NCBI RefSeq assembly: GCF_024347395.1
Contig: NZ_AP025473.1
Coordinates: 1,116,001-1,180,000 of the forward strand
Length of the DNA: 64,000 nt
Direction: 5' to 3'
Source: Vibrio cortegadensis
GTDB taxonomy: Bacteria > Pseudomonadota > Gammaproteobacteria > Enterobacterales > Vibrionaceae
The notes under the pieces are model-generated. The model was not told where the DNA came from. It did no database searches and saw nothing but the letters and a program-made list of their open reading frames with translations. This document shows, piece by piece, positions 46,601-54,893 of this stretch; position 1 is the first letter of the stretch; each line of letters opens with the position of its first letter. The translations under genes and the position numbers were made by a program.

Positions 46601-49600
46601 TACAGGTCAAATTCGTAGTACAGGCGGGTTAACGAGTACTCGAGGCACAACAATTGACCAACTAGGGGAAAATCAAACTCTCACAGATACGGTTACCGTA
46701 TTTACCAAAGATGGAACCTCTCATGACATTGTTATTACCATCCATGGTAGCAACGACCGCCCTTATTGCTCTTCAGAAGTACAGTTAAACTCAGGGAAAG
46801 AAGACTTAGCTCAGACCATTACTTCCACTGAACTGTTAGCAAATACCGTAGATGTGGACGCTAATGACACCGGTAAACTCTCCATTACAAATCTGCATTC
46901 CGATTACGGATCAATTCGCGATAACAATGATGGGACCTTTACTTTCACGCCAGATAAAGATTACAACGGGCAAGTACATTTTACTTATGACGTAGCTGAT
47001 GCCCATGGAGGTGTTACTCATACAGCTGCTAGTACGACATTAACAGCGACAACAGACAAAGCGGTTATTACCGATGCACAAACGAATGCAGATCTGCGTG
47101 GTGTTACAGAAGATCGCGGCTACATCGATACCCACTATAAACTACATTACGACGGTAAATTAAATATCCAAGATCCTGATGTGGGTGAAGCGCAATTTGA
47201 TCCCAATATTGGTCCACAAACTTACCAAGGTATGGGCTATGACACTAAGTTGGGGGGGCATGTATGGCTTATGCAAGATGGTAGTTACACGTATACCCTC
47301 GATAACCGTAATATACAGAACTTAGCTCAAGGTGAAGTGAAACACGATTCAGCCGTTATTCGCTCTGCCGATGGCACCACTCACACCATTGAGTTGACGG
47401 TTCATGGTACTAACGATACTCCCGTCATCAATGCTCAATCTCACTCCGTTATTGAAGGGGGCAGCCTCTTAAATGGACAAATGATTGGGCATGACATAGA
47501 TACAGGCGCAACATTGACTTACAGCGCACCGCAAGTCGATGGTCTAGTTGTTAACCCAGATGGAACCTATAGCTTCAATCCTAACCATTCTAGTTACCAG
47601 TCTTTAGCTTCGGGCATCACAAAAACACTCACTGTCCCTGTAACAGTCACCGATGAGCATAACGCGAGCAGCACACAAAACCTTTCAATCATAATCACCG
47701 GGGTAAACAACTCTGCAACGGTAAGCGGTGTCGACTCAGGAGATGTCACTGAAGGCAATGCAGGGCAAGACATGTCCCCAGATTATACTCAACCTGGCAT
47801 GGCATTCCTTGGCCGAAGTACCATACATACCACTGGCAAGCTCAATATTACCGATGTCGATACAGGCGAAGCGGAATTTGACACTCACGGCATTGGGTTT
47901 ACTTATTCAGGTCAATACGGCGACCTTCTTCTGAACAAAGATGGTAGTTGGTCATATCATGCTGATACCGGTCAAATTCGCAGTACAGGAGGGCTAACCA
48001 GCACCCGTGGCACAACGATTGACCAACTGGGGGAAAATCAAACTCTCACAGATACGGTTACCGTATTTACCAAAGATGGAACCTCTCATGACATTGTTAT
48101 TACCATCCATGGTAGCAACGACCGCCCTTATTGCGCTTCAGAAGTACAGCTAAACTCAGGGAAAGAAGACTTAGCTCAGACCATTACTTCCACTGAACTG
48201 TTAGCAAATACCGTAGATGTGGACGCTAATGACGCAGGTCAACTCTCCATTACAAATCTACACGCTGACCATGGTTCAATTCGCGATAACAATGATGGGA
48301 CATTTACCTTCACTCCAAATTCGGATTACAACGGTAAAATTCAATTCAGTTATGACGTTAAAGATGCACATGGCGGTGTGACATCAACTTCAGCCTCTCT
48401 TGATCTTGCACCAGTTGACGATGCCGCTGTCATTACCGGACAACATGCCGGTGATATTACTGAAGACAATTTGCAATCGTACCAGAGCGCACTAACTGTA
48501 AAAGGTCATTTGCATGTTGTTGATCCCGATGGTGGTGAGGCTCAGTTTACCAGTGTTACCAAAATAGATGACCCTTACAATACAACTCAGAATGGCTTAT
48601 CTATCTCGCCAAATGGAGCTTGGTCCTATGACGTGAACAACAACTTAAGCTCGGTCCAGAATATGGCTGAGGGCGAAACAAAAGATATTGTGTATGAAGT
48701 ACAAACGGTTGACGGTACCAAACAACGTATCACTATTACGCTTCACGGCACAAACGATAGCCCAATCTTGCAGTTTACTAGCTATGGCAATGCAAGTGCA
48801 GGTTCTAATCCGATAAGTACCGATGAAGACAAGGCCATTACCATTTCTATCGATCGATTTGTAGGAGCAGGAAAAGATATTGACCATGGAGATACCCTCC
48901 ATATTGAGCAATTACAAGTTGATCATGGAAAAGCTGTTTTATCGGCCGATGGTCAAAGTGTCATCTATACACCAGAAAAAGATTTTAATGGTCATGCAAC
49001 ATTTACCTATCAAATTGCCGATAGTCATGGCGCTTTGGCAATAAACCCTGCAACAGGACACCCAGAGCTTTTAGGGATGATGATTGATGTGAATGCAATG
49101 CCAGACAATGCCGTTATTGGCGGTGATATCACTGGTGGCGTTACCGAAGACAAAATGATGGGAATGGCGCTTCTCCAGGCTCATGGAACCCTAACTATTA
49201 CCGATCCCGATGCGGGAGAGGCACAATTCTTACCCAATGATGGCGTACACAATAATGGCTACGAAACAGCTATGGGTGGTCTTGTAACGATTAATTCTAA
49301 AACAGGTGATTGGTCCTATGTGGTTGATAATTTTAAAACCGAAGTGCAGTCTCTTGGAGCAACAGAAACAGCTGTGGACACGGTAACGATTCACTCAAAA
49401 GACGGTACTGCTCAACAAATTCAAATTACTATCCATGGCGTAAATGATAATCCTACAGTCTCATCAGTGGTTACACTCGCTTCTGGAACTGAAGATACTG
49501 ATCAAACAATACAAGCATCAGACCTTCTTGCTCTTGCGACAGACGTCGACAAAAATGATGCGGGGAAATTAACGCTTGGAGCAATTGCTGTTGACCATGG

Positions 49601-52600
49601 AAGCATAACCGATAATCATGATGGTACCTACACGCTTCATCAAGAAGCTAATTACAATGGTCAAGTGTCGTTAACCTATGATATCAGAGATGCACACCAA
49701 GGTTCGGTGACCACTTCAGCTTCTCTTCAGCTAGCTGCTGTAAACGATAATCCCGATGTACAACCTTTAACAGACAGTGTTATTGAGGGGGCGACACCAC
49801 CGCACCGCCTAGATCTGCTAGCAGGCGCGACAGATAAGGAAGGAGACGCTTTAAATATAGAGCAATTGTCTTTTTCAGTTGATGGCGGTAAAAGCTCTCA
49901 GTCACTTCCATCTGGACTATCAATCGCTAAAGATGGTCATACTTTAGTGGTCGATGCAACCGACCCTGCATTTAACTACCTTAGTGCAGGTCAACCATTG
50001 AACATAGTGGCGTCTTACCTTGTGAGTGATGGTCATGGTGGCCAAACTCAGCAAACCGCTGTTCTTACAATTGAAGGGACAGATGACAAAGCGGTACTAG
50101 TCTCGAATGTCATACAAATGAGTGAAACAGAGGCATTACAGAGTGAGTTTACTCGCTATCAAGGTAAGCTGCAGCTAATCGACCCTGATACTGGCGACAA
50201 CACTCAATTTCAATTTGGCGGTGTTTATATAGGGCAAGGGTTTCCCCCTGGTGAACTTGATATATGGCCTGATGGGTCATACTCATTCCATTTAGAGACA
50301 GCTCTTAATCGCCATGCTGATGACTTGGTCAGTAGCTTACACCAAGGGGAGTCAATGGAATTCCCTTATACTGTTAAAACCACTGATGGGCAAACAGTGA
50401 CTATCATGGTGAAAGTCATTGGTGAAGACAGCCAAGCAAGAATCGAAGTCGGTCGTTATTCAAGCGTTGACAACCACGTAACTGAAGACCACTTTACTCC
50501 CGGAAGTACCCATAACCTAATAAGTAGCAGTGGTCATTTACATGTTATCGACCCCGATCATGATCAAGCTGGTTTTATAGCACAAAACATCAATACCCCG
50601 GAAGGTGGTCATTTTCATATAAATGCTCGTGGAAGTTGGGCTTACAATATAGATAACAGCAAGTTACAACACTTAGGTGCTGGTGAAAGCTACCAGAAAA
50701 CATTCACCGTAGAATCCATTGATGGTAGTGCCCATCGAGATATTACTGTCACAGTGCATGGTACCAATGATAATCCCGTTATCTCCTCCGCAATATCTTT
50801 ACCTGCTGGAGTAGAAGATACAAAGATCATTCTTACTTCACCTCAACTGCTTGCAAATACTACGGATATTGATGACAACGATGCAGGCCAGCTTTCAATA
50901 GCCAATTTGCAAACCGACCACGGATCCATTTTAGCCAATACCAATGGCACTTTCACCTTTACCCCAGAAGCTAACTACCACGGACAGGTAAAATTCACTT
51001 ATGACGTTAAAGATGCACATGGTGGCATTACACACACAAGTGCGAGCACAACATTGGCAGCGGTTAATGACGCAGGTGTAATCACAGGAGATAAGTCAGG
51101 AACTATCATCGAAGATAGCCACGTACAAGGTGATGCTCAACATACGATTTATACCGTTGGAGTTCTTGATGTCACCGATCCCGATGCTGGGGAAAATCAT
51201 TTTCATGAAAGCCATAATGTGCATGCTCTCCATGACCCATTTGGAGGATCTTTCACCATAGGAAAAGCTGGAGATTGGAGTTATTCCGTTCCTAATGCCA
51301 ACGTCCAGCACCTTGCTAAGGGTCAGGTAGAGACAGTGCAATACGAAGTGATCACACAAGGTGGCGATAAACAAATCGTTACAGTGAGTATCCACGGCAC
51401 CAACGATGATCCAATACTTTCAGTCACGCAGACTACGCCAGTTACAGGTACCTTGACTGAAACAGATGTCGATGTAAAAGACACGCATTCTTTCTCAGTG
51501 GTTAGCCCTACCGGACAGTTTGGTGACCTTTCGGTTGATCCTACCTCTGGAGCTTATGTTTACACTCCAAACTCTTCTGTTTCAGGCATGAGCTATAATT
51601 CAGCCACGCACACCTACCATGGCGCTGATGTGTTTGAAGTTAAAGTTGCAGATAATCATGGCGGCGAATCATCAAGATTCCTAACCTTTGATACTAATGG
51701 ACAAGTCAATCTGATTACAGGGCAACAACCAACTATCACCACAACAGTTCCGCAAAACCCCGTAGTTACTACGACGCAACCAAGTCTTCCAACTAGCAGT
51801 AACACGCCACCAAGTAATACCGTTACTGTAGACTTGGCGGCTTCAAGTGATAGCGGAAAATCGGATACTGACAACCTTACAAACAACAATACGCCAACAA
51901 TAACCGGCCATACCGATATTCCTTATTCACAAGTGACTGTTTACGATGGTTCAACCCCGATTGGACATGCAGTATCTGATGGTTCAGGTCAATACAGTGC
52001 TGTGGTCACCAACTTAACGGATGGCGATCACAATCTATCCGCTACAGCACTGGCTCCTTCTTCATCGTTGCCTGCAACGTCGCCACTACTTTCAGTACAT
52101 GTTGATACCACTATTGCTCCACTGACTATCGAGTTAACTCATGACACCGGCAGTAGCGCTTCTGACTTAATTACCAACGATGGTGCACTAACAATTGGTG
52201 GGCAAGATGCAGGCGCAACCGTTGAGTATTCAACGGACAATGGGCAAACATGGACTTCAAGCTTTACGCCACAACCAGGTTCAAACACCGTTAGTGTGAG
52301 GCAGACAGATACAGCGGGGAATGTGTCAGCCAACACGTCATTGAATTTCACCCTTGATAATTCAATTGCAGCACCAACAGTGTCATTGACCCACGACACT
52401 GGGAGACATTCAATCAGTACACCTGACTTTATCACTCAAGACTCTCAGCTTTCAATTCAAACGGAAGCGGGCGCGAAAGTAGAATACTCAAATGACGGTG
52501 GACACAGTTGGACTGCTGTATTTAACCCAGTAGAAGGTGTAAACAACCTACAGGTAAGACAAACTGATATCGCTGGTAACTTATCTCCAGCGACTCACTT

Positions 52601-54728
52601 TAGTTTTACCTTAGATACAACCCCCGGCACAGTGACCGTGAATCCGATATCGCAAGATAATGCATTAAATGCGGCTGAGAATAACCAACCACTAGTGATT
52701 ACGGGAACAACTTCGAATGTCGATCCTGGTGATGTTGTGTATGTTATCGTCGGCAATAATCATTTTTATGACGCAACCGTAAAATCAGATGGTTCATGGT
52801 CATTGACCCTAAGTGCATCTGCTCACCAAAGTATTTTGGCGGCTGACCACAATTACCCAATACAAGTGGGAGCCGTGGATGCAGCTGGCAATTCAACCCC
52901 TCGTATTTCGACTCATTTGTTAGTCGACACACAAAATCCAATTCCACATATCGCTGTTGATTCAGTTACGCAAGATAACGTACTTAATGCCCTTGAGTCG
53001 GGGCAAAGTATTCCGATAACAGGCACGGTGACGGGTGATTATCACACAGGTGATACTGTAAGCTTGAAGATAAACGGAGCGAATATTCCGTCTCTCAGGG
53101 GCACCGTTGATGCGGCTGGGCATTTCTCAATTCCTGTTGCAGGTAACGTATTGGAACGTGCCAATATCCATACTAGCTATGCAAGTGGGCAGGCGGCACC
53201 CATACACTCTATTGAAGCCACAATACAAACGACCGATGCGGTAGGAAATACAGGAAGTGCTACCACTGGTTCGCAAGTGTTCACCGTTGATACACAAATA
53301 CACATCGGTATTCATACCGACCCTGTCACTGTTGATAACGTGATTAACGATCAAGAATCCCATTCATCCGTTGATATCACCGGTTCCGTTTCTGGTGATT
53401 TTAATACTGGAGATCTTGTCATTTTAAATGTAAATGGCACAAAACATACTGGCGCTGTCGATTCACTTGGGCACTATTCAATTGCTGTTCCTGGTCGTGA
53501 GTTAATTGCAGATGCTGACCAGAAAATTGAAGCCTCAATAGCCGTTACAGATAGCGCAGGTAATAACGCGCACGCTACCACCGATGTGGTTTACCAAGTT
53601 GACACTCAGGTAAGTCTCCCTACGGTTACATTTGAAAGCGCAGGCGCAGACAACTTATACAGTAAAGCTGAAATTGCTCGTGGTGATGCAAACACGATCA
53701 CAGCAACCATTACGCCTCCGGGTGATGCTAAAATTGGCGAGCATCTTGTCGTTAATGGACAAGACCATGTGCTCGATGCAAATACTCTCGCTAACGGAGT
53801 TCAAATTGAAGTTCGACCGGGAGCTCAAGTGCAAGTGACCATGACTGACGAACACGGTAATACCGCGGGTAGCCAAGGCTTTGCTGCCAGTGCCATACCT
53901 GATCCGATCATAGTCAAAGCGCCACCGGGAAGTCACCAAGTGTCCGGTTCACTGGGTACACCGCCACTACTCCCATCTTTAACGCCAGTGCCAACTGCAC
54001 AACATGGTTGGCGGATTCATCTTCCAGATGGGAGTTATGTAACAAGCCATCACGGCCAATATGGAACATTAACAATTGACCCTAAGACTGGTGATTTACA
54101 CTATCAAGAACAGGCAAATGTACACACAGGGCCACATGGCAGCGCTTCTGGTATTGGCCAACATGAAGACAAGTTCGAAGTTGCATTACAAGGAACAAAT
54201 CAAGATGAAGTGGTTGCCCATGTGAACGTTCAAATACTCAGCCACGGCCCGGGAAATAGCGGTAAACTGAATATAGGTACCGAGGTGGTTGATATGACAA
54301 TAACCCCTATTACCCATACCTCACACCCTGCTCCACCACCGCCTCCTCCGGTGTTACATGACGAGCCTGACATGTCTTCGCAAGCAGACTTTACCGTTAC
54401 GCAAAGTGATGACAGCTATCTAGATTTGACTCAGCACGCTCACCAAGCACCAGACCAGAAAACCAGCCACCATGGTGCGGCCGCTTATTTAGATGCATTG
54501 GGCATAAAACCAGATACGACATCTACAGTAGATCACGATCAACCTGCGGACATGGATATCGTACTTGCACAAGTCGACCAACCAGATCCAGCAACACATG
54601 ACCAAGCGCACGTGGATATGTCGGATGCGCTTGAACACCATGATGCGAGCGTCAACCACAACCAAGATGATGAGCATCACCATCACAACGACATAGACGG
54701 GCTGCCAGACATAGACCCTAATCCATAA
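40611..54728 (+). CDS. Giant VCBS-repeat adhesin (4,705 residues)
   Basis: This is a very large repetitive protein, presumably secreted and surface associated. A Lys-rich start (residues 1-45) is followed by a weak hydrophobic stretch (IPLFQSLMMILPSLAKHAAA). From about 180 to 3700 it is tandem VCBS modules (about two dozen; signature ITG...VTED...L.V.DVD, GS-WTY-LDN and VTINGTND). Some cadherin-like modules are interspersed (ITNLH-DYGSIRDNNDGTFTF, DAHGG). Residues about 3740-4430 are Ig-like repeats (DSVTQDNVLNALESGQ). A Pro-rich segment and an Asp/His-rich tail (DDEHHHHND) end it. RTX nonapeptides are absent. VCBS proteins serve in adhesion and biofilm and are usually exported by type I systems; one is encoded downstream on the other strand. 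Start 40611 or 40620 (GGATGAG before it) cannot be settled. Confidence 0.85.
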   Translation: MRKMANKKNVETNKKNTETKNKKNNELEQKKTTQKKKLRLHSHLKVNIPLFQSLMMILPSLAKHAAAESIDNSSGAADQVTANSVTKKDVTDDHTQTDSSAVTHQEAQTSKSDVNSNYANHAPHGSSSHLVPSHHLSTLSHPQVHYIPSVSMPTISSGSIGQPTHSNAPTAPALPVTFIPEVIKGTYGELHVDANGQYTFVLNPNSPQYILLNQHQPGTDHFALHLSNGSSIIVQIPVTGKQDTPSISGDLTGVVTEDHNIDSQGLLHANGKIDVIDPDQNESSVKPEVISGKYGSLTIDADGHWQYQVDNSLSNVQALTAATSLHESFTIHTKDGTPQTIDMTIGGNDDNAVITGVDAGTLTEDLTTQVQGQLSVTDSDLGEDHFQASQVTSNFGTLSITKDGAWTYSLDNNNPVVQRLGQGSTATDIVTVHSADGTAHQVMVTINGTNDHAVITSSTANSPSSFFAIGTSNGSSQVTEDKDLTVSGQLNITDIDSKEAHFSNSDLKGTLGTLHLKDNGDWTYDLDNKNPQVQALGQGSATTDIITIHSADGTPHQIAITVNGTNDKAVISGTSAGVVTEESQLQTSGILTVTDVDTGEAHFATSSTGSTDIAGSFGTLHLTDTGSWTYDLDNTNPTVQALGKGSTATDTITVHSADGTPHQVTITVNGTNDAAIIGGTNSGTVTEESQLKVSGTLTVTDVDTGEAHFSNTDIAGNLGTLHLTESGSWTYDLDNTNPKVQALSAGQQTTEVINVTSADGTQKQVTVTINGADDQSTITGTSTGTVTEDQYLQANGKLVAHDVDAQDHTHFVAQQSAQGQYGTFNLSPDGSWDYLLTSQKLASADTVTEHFMVHTSDGTQQEIVVTVKGHDDQAHITGFTTGVVTEDGQSTVSDQLYVADQDTQQDHFTSQTDTPTQYGHFSITEAGLWTFTLDNTNPKVQALSAGQQTTEVITVTSADGTQKQVTVTINGTDDQSTITGTSTGTVTEDQYVQANGKLVAHDVDAQDHTHFVAQQSAQGQYGTFNLSPDGSWDYLLTSQKLTSADTVTEHFMVHTSDGTQQEVVVTVKGHDDQAHITGFTTGAVTEDGQSTVSDQLYVADQDALQDHFTSQTDTPTQYGHFSITEAGVWTFTLDNTNPKVQALSAGQQTTEVITVTSVDGTQKQVTVTINGTDDQSTITGTSTGTVTEDQNLQANGRLVAHDVDAQDHTHFVAQQNAQGQYGTFNLLPDGSWDYLLTSQKLTSADTVTEHFMVHTSDGTQQEIVVTVKGHDDQAHITGFTTGVVTEDGQSTVSDQLYVADKDALQDHFTSQTDTPTQYGHFSITEAGLWTFTLDNTNPKVQALSAGQQTTEVINVTSADGTQKQVTVTINGADDQSTITGTSTGTVTEDQYVQANGKLVAHDVDAQDHTNFVAQQNAQGQYGTFNLSPDGSWDYLLTSQKLTSADTVTEHFMVHTSDGTQQEIVVTVKGHDDQAHITGFTTGVVTEDGQSTVSDQLYVADQDAQQDHFTAQMDTPTQYGHFSITEAGLWTFTLDNTNPTVQALGKGVTATDTITVHSADGTPHQVTITVNGTNDVAIIGGTNSGAVTEESKLQTSGTLTVTDVDTGEAHFSNTDIVGSLGTLHLTDSGSWTYDLDNTNPTVQALGKGATATDTITVHSADGTPHQVIITVNGTNDAAVISGDTVKSIHENALFDADKHDVTTRQNAHSLSGALTSQDVDSGQSNLFQPIHSQMGHYGSISLDANGHWHYQLAPSEGKTIDELAQGEHVTEVFTVKAIDGTSQTISIEIIGDNDSASITLQPSRSHTTVFEDKISDIDTSGALRAYGNVDVTDVDNQGSTTHSEELLKSETAHTAIGGVFTVHGTSWDYQVDPNNSKVQALAAGEKLVETHTITSIDGTASKQVSVTIVGTNDAAVITGTDTGDVTEGNAGQHMSPDYAQPGMAFLGRSTIHTTGKLNITDVDTGEAEFDTHGIGFTYSGQYGDLLLNKDGSWSYHADTGQIRSTGGLTSTRGTTIDQLGENQTLTDTVTVFTKDGTSHDIVITIHGSNDRPYCSSEVQLNSGKEDLAQTITSTELLANTVDVDANDTGKLSITNLHSDYGSIRDNNDGTFTFTPDKDYNGQVHFTYDVADAHGGVTHTAASTTLTATTDKAVITDAQTNADLRGVTEDRGYIDTHYKLHYDGKLNIQDPDVGEAQFDPNIGPQTYQGMGYDTKLGGHVWLMQDGSYTYTLDNRNIQNLAQGEVKHDSAVIRSADGTTHTIELTVHGTNDTPVINAQSHSVIEGGSLLNGQMIGHDIDTGATLTYSAPQVDGLVVNPDGTYSFNPNHSSYQSLASGITKTLTVPVTVTDEHNASSTQNLSIIITGVNNSATVSGVDSGDVTEGNAGQDMSPDYTQPGMAFLGRSTIHTTGKLNITDVDTGEAEFDTHGIGFTYSGQYGDLLLNKDGSWSYHADTGQIRSTGGLTSTRGTTIDQLGENQTLTDTVTVFTKDGTSHDIVITIHGSNDRPYCASEVQLNSGKEDLAQTITSTELLANTVDVDANDAGQLSITNLHADHGSIRDNNDGTFTFTPNSDYNGKIQFSYDVKDAHGGVTSTSASLDLAPVDDAAVITGQHAGDITEDNLQSYQSALTVKGHLHVVDPDGGEAQFTSVTKIDDPYNTTQNGLSISPNGAWSYDVNNNLSSVQNMAEGETKDIVYEVQTVDGTKQRITITLHGTNDSPILQFTSYGNASAGSNPISTDEDKAITISIDRFVGAGKDIDHGDTLHIEQLQVDHGKAVLSADGQSVIYTPEKDFNGHATFTYQIADSHGALAINPATGHPELLGMMIDVNAMPDNAVIGGDITGGVTEDKMMGMALLQAHGTLTITDPDAGEAQFLPNDGVHNNGYETAMGGLVTINSKTGDWSYVVDNFKTEVQSLGATETAVDTVTIHSKDGTAQQIQITIHGVNDNPTVSSVVTLASGTEDTDQTIQASDLLALATDVDKNDAGKLTLGAIAVDHGSITDNHDGTYTLHQEANYNGQVSLTYDIRDAHQGSVTTSASLQLAAVNDNPDVQPLTDSVIEGATPPHRLDLLAGATDKEGDALNIEQLSFSVDGGKSSQSLPSGLSIAKDGHTLVVDATDPAFNYLSAGQPLNIVASYLVSDGHGGQTQQTAVLTIEGTDDKAVLVSNVIQMSETEALQSEFTRYQGKLQLIDPDTGDNTQFQFGGVYIGQGFPPGELDIWPDGSYSFHLETALNRHADDLVSSLHQGESMEFPYTVKTTDGQTVTIMVKVIGEDSQARIEVGRYSSVDNHVTEDHFTPGSTHNLISSSGHLHVIDPDHDQAGFIAQNINTPEGGHFHINARGSWAYNIDNSKLQHLGAGESYQKTFTVESIDGSAHRDITVTVHGTNDNPVISSAISLPAGVEDTKIILTSPQLLANTTDIDDNDAGQLSIANLQTDHGSILANTNGTFTFTPEANYHGQVKFTYDVKDAHGGITHTSASTTLAAVNDAGVITGDKSGTIIEDSHVQGDAQHTIYTVGVLDVTDPDAGENHFHESHNVHALHDPFGGSFTIGKAGDWSYSVPNANVQHLAKGQVETVQYEVITQGGDKQIVTVSIHGTNDDPILSVTQTTPVTGTLTETDVDVKDTHSFSVVSPTGQFGDLSVDPTSGAYVYTPNSSVSGMSYNSATHTYHGADVFEVKVADNHGGESSRFLTFDTNGQVNLITGQQPTITTTVPQNPVVTTTQPSLPTSSNTPPSNTVTVDLAASSDSGKSDTDNLTNNNTPTITGHTDIPYSQVTVYDGSTPIGHAVSDGSGQYSAVVTNLTDGDHNLSATALAPSSSLPATSPLLSVHVDTTIAPLTIELTHDTGSSASDLITNDGALTIGGQDAGATVEYSTDNGQTWTSSFTPQPGSNTVSVRQTDTAGNVSANTSLNFTLDNSIAAPTVSLTHDTGRHSISTPDFITQDSQLSIQTEAGAKVEYSNDGGHSWTAVFNPVEGVNNLQVRQTDIAGNLSPATHFSFTLDTTPGTVTVNPISQDNALNAAENNQPLVITGTTSNVDPGDVVYVIVGNNHFYDATVKSDGSWSLTLSASAHQSILAADHNYPIQVGAVDAAGNSTPRISTHLLVDTQNPIPHIAVDSVTQDNVLNALESGQSIPITGTVTGDYHTGDTVSLKINGANIPSLRGTVDAAGHFSIPVAGNVLERANIHTSYASGQAAPIHSIEATIQTTDAVGNTGSATTGSQVFTVDTQIHIGIHTDPVTVDNVINDQESHSSVDITGSVSGDFNTGDLVILNVNGTKHTGAVDSLGHYSIAVPGRELIADADQKIEASIAVTDSAGNNAHATTDVVYQVDTQVSLPTVTFESAGADNLYSKAEIARGDANTITATITPPGDAKIGEHLVVNGQDHVLDANTLANGVQIEVRPGAQVQVTMTDEHGNTAGSQGFAASAIPDPIIVKAPPGSHQVSGSLGTPPLLPSLTPVPTAQHGWRIHLPDGSYVTSHHGQYGTLTIDPKTGDLHYQEQANVHTGPHGSASGIGQHEDKFEVALQGTNQDEVVAHVNVQILSHGPGNSGKLNIGTEVVDMTITPITHTSHPAPPPPPPVLHDEPDMSSQADFTVTQSDDSYLDLTQHAHQAPDQKTSHHGAAAYLDALGIKPDTTSTVDHDQPADMDIVLAQVDQPDPATHDQAHVDMSDALEHHDASVNHNQDDEHHHHNDIDGLPDIDPNP
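42810..45209 (+). repeat. Four tandem 600-bp coding repeats in the giant adhesin
   Basis: Exactly four units of 600 bases (200 residues each) run head to tail, starting at GATAATACCAATCCAAAAGT. Each codes for two VCBS modules (DDQSTITG... and DDQAHITG...). Units differ by only scattered bases. The flanking modules, of about 100 residues, are more diverged, so expansion is recent and length variation by recombination is likely. Confidence 0.95.
46372..48310 (+). repeat. Two copies of a ~570-bp segment 1,365 bp apart in the giant adhesin
   Basis: The segment from 46372 to about 46945 recurs from 47737 to about 48310, offset 1,365 bases (455 residues), with very few differences over the first ~500 bases. 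It codes for a VCBS module beginning GDVTEGNAGQ plus a cadherin-like module (SSEVQLNSGKEDLAQTITST). The between-copy DNA is different, so this is a duplicated block inside a longer array. Confidence 0.9.
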
Positions 54729-54814
54729 CATCAACATCAAGTAAGTAAGATCGGGAGTGTTGTCTGCTCCTGTAATCTCTTCTAAAGAACATACAAAACA
54801 AAGAAAATGAAAAC

Positions 54815-54846
54815 CAAAAAGGGAGCACATGATGTGCTCCCTTTTG
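54815..54846. terminator. Bidirectional terminator
   Basis: AAAAGGGAGCACAT/ATGTGCTCCCTTTT is a long perfect stem with A-rich left and T-rich right flanks, placed between the convergent adhesin and HlyD-type genes. Confidence 0.85.
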
Positions 54847-54893
54847 CTTTCTATTTTCTTATGTGTTTACTATTCTGCGAATCTCTATAGCGA

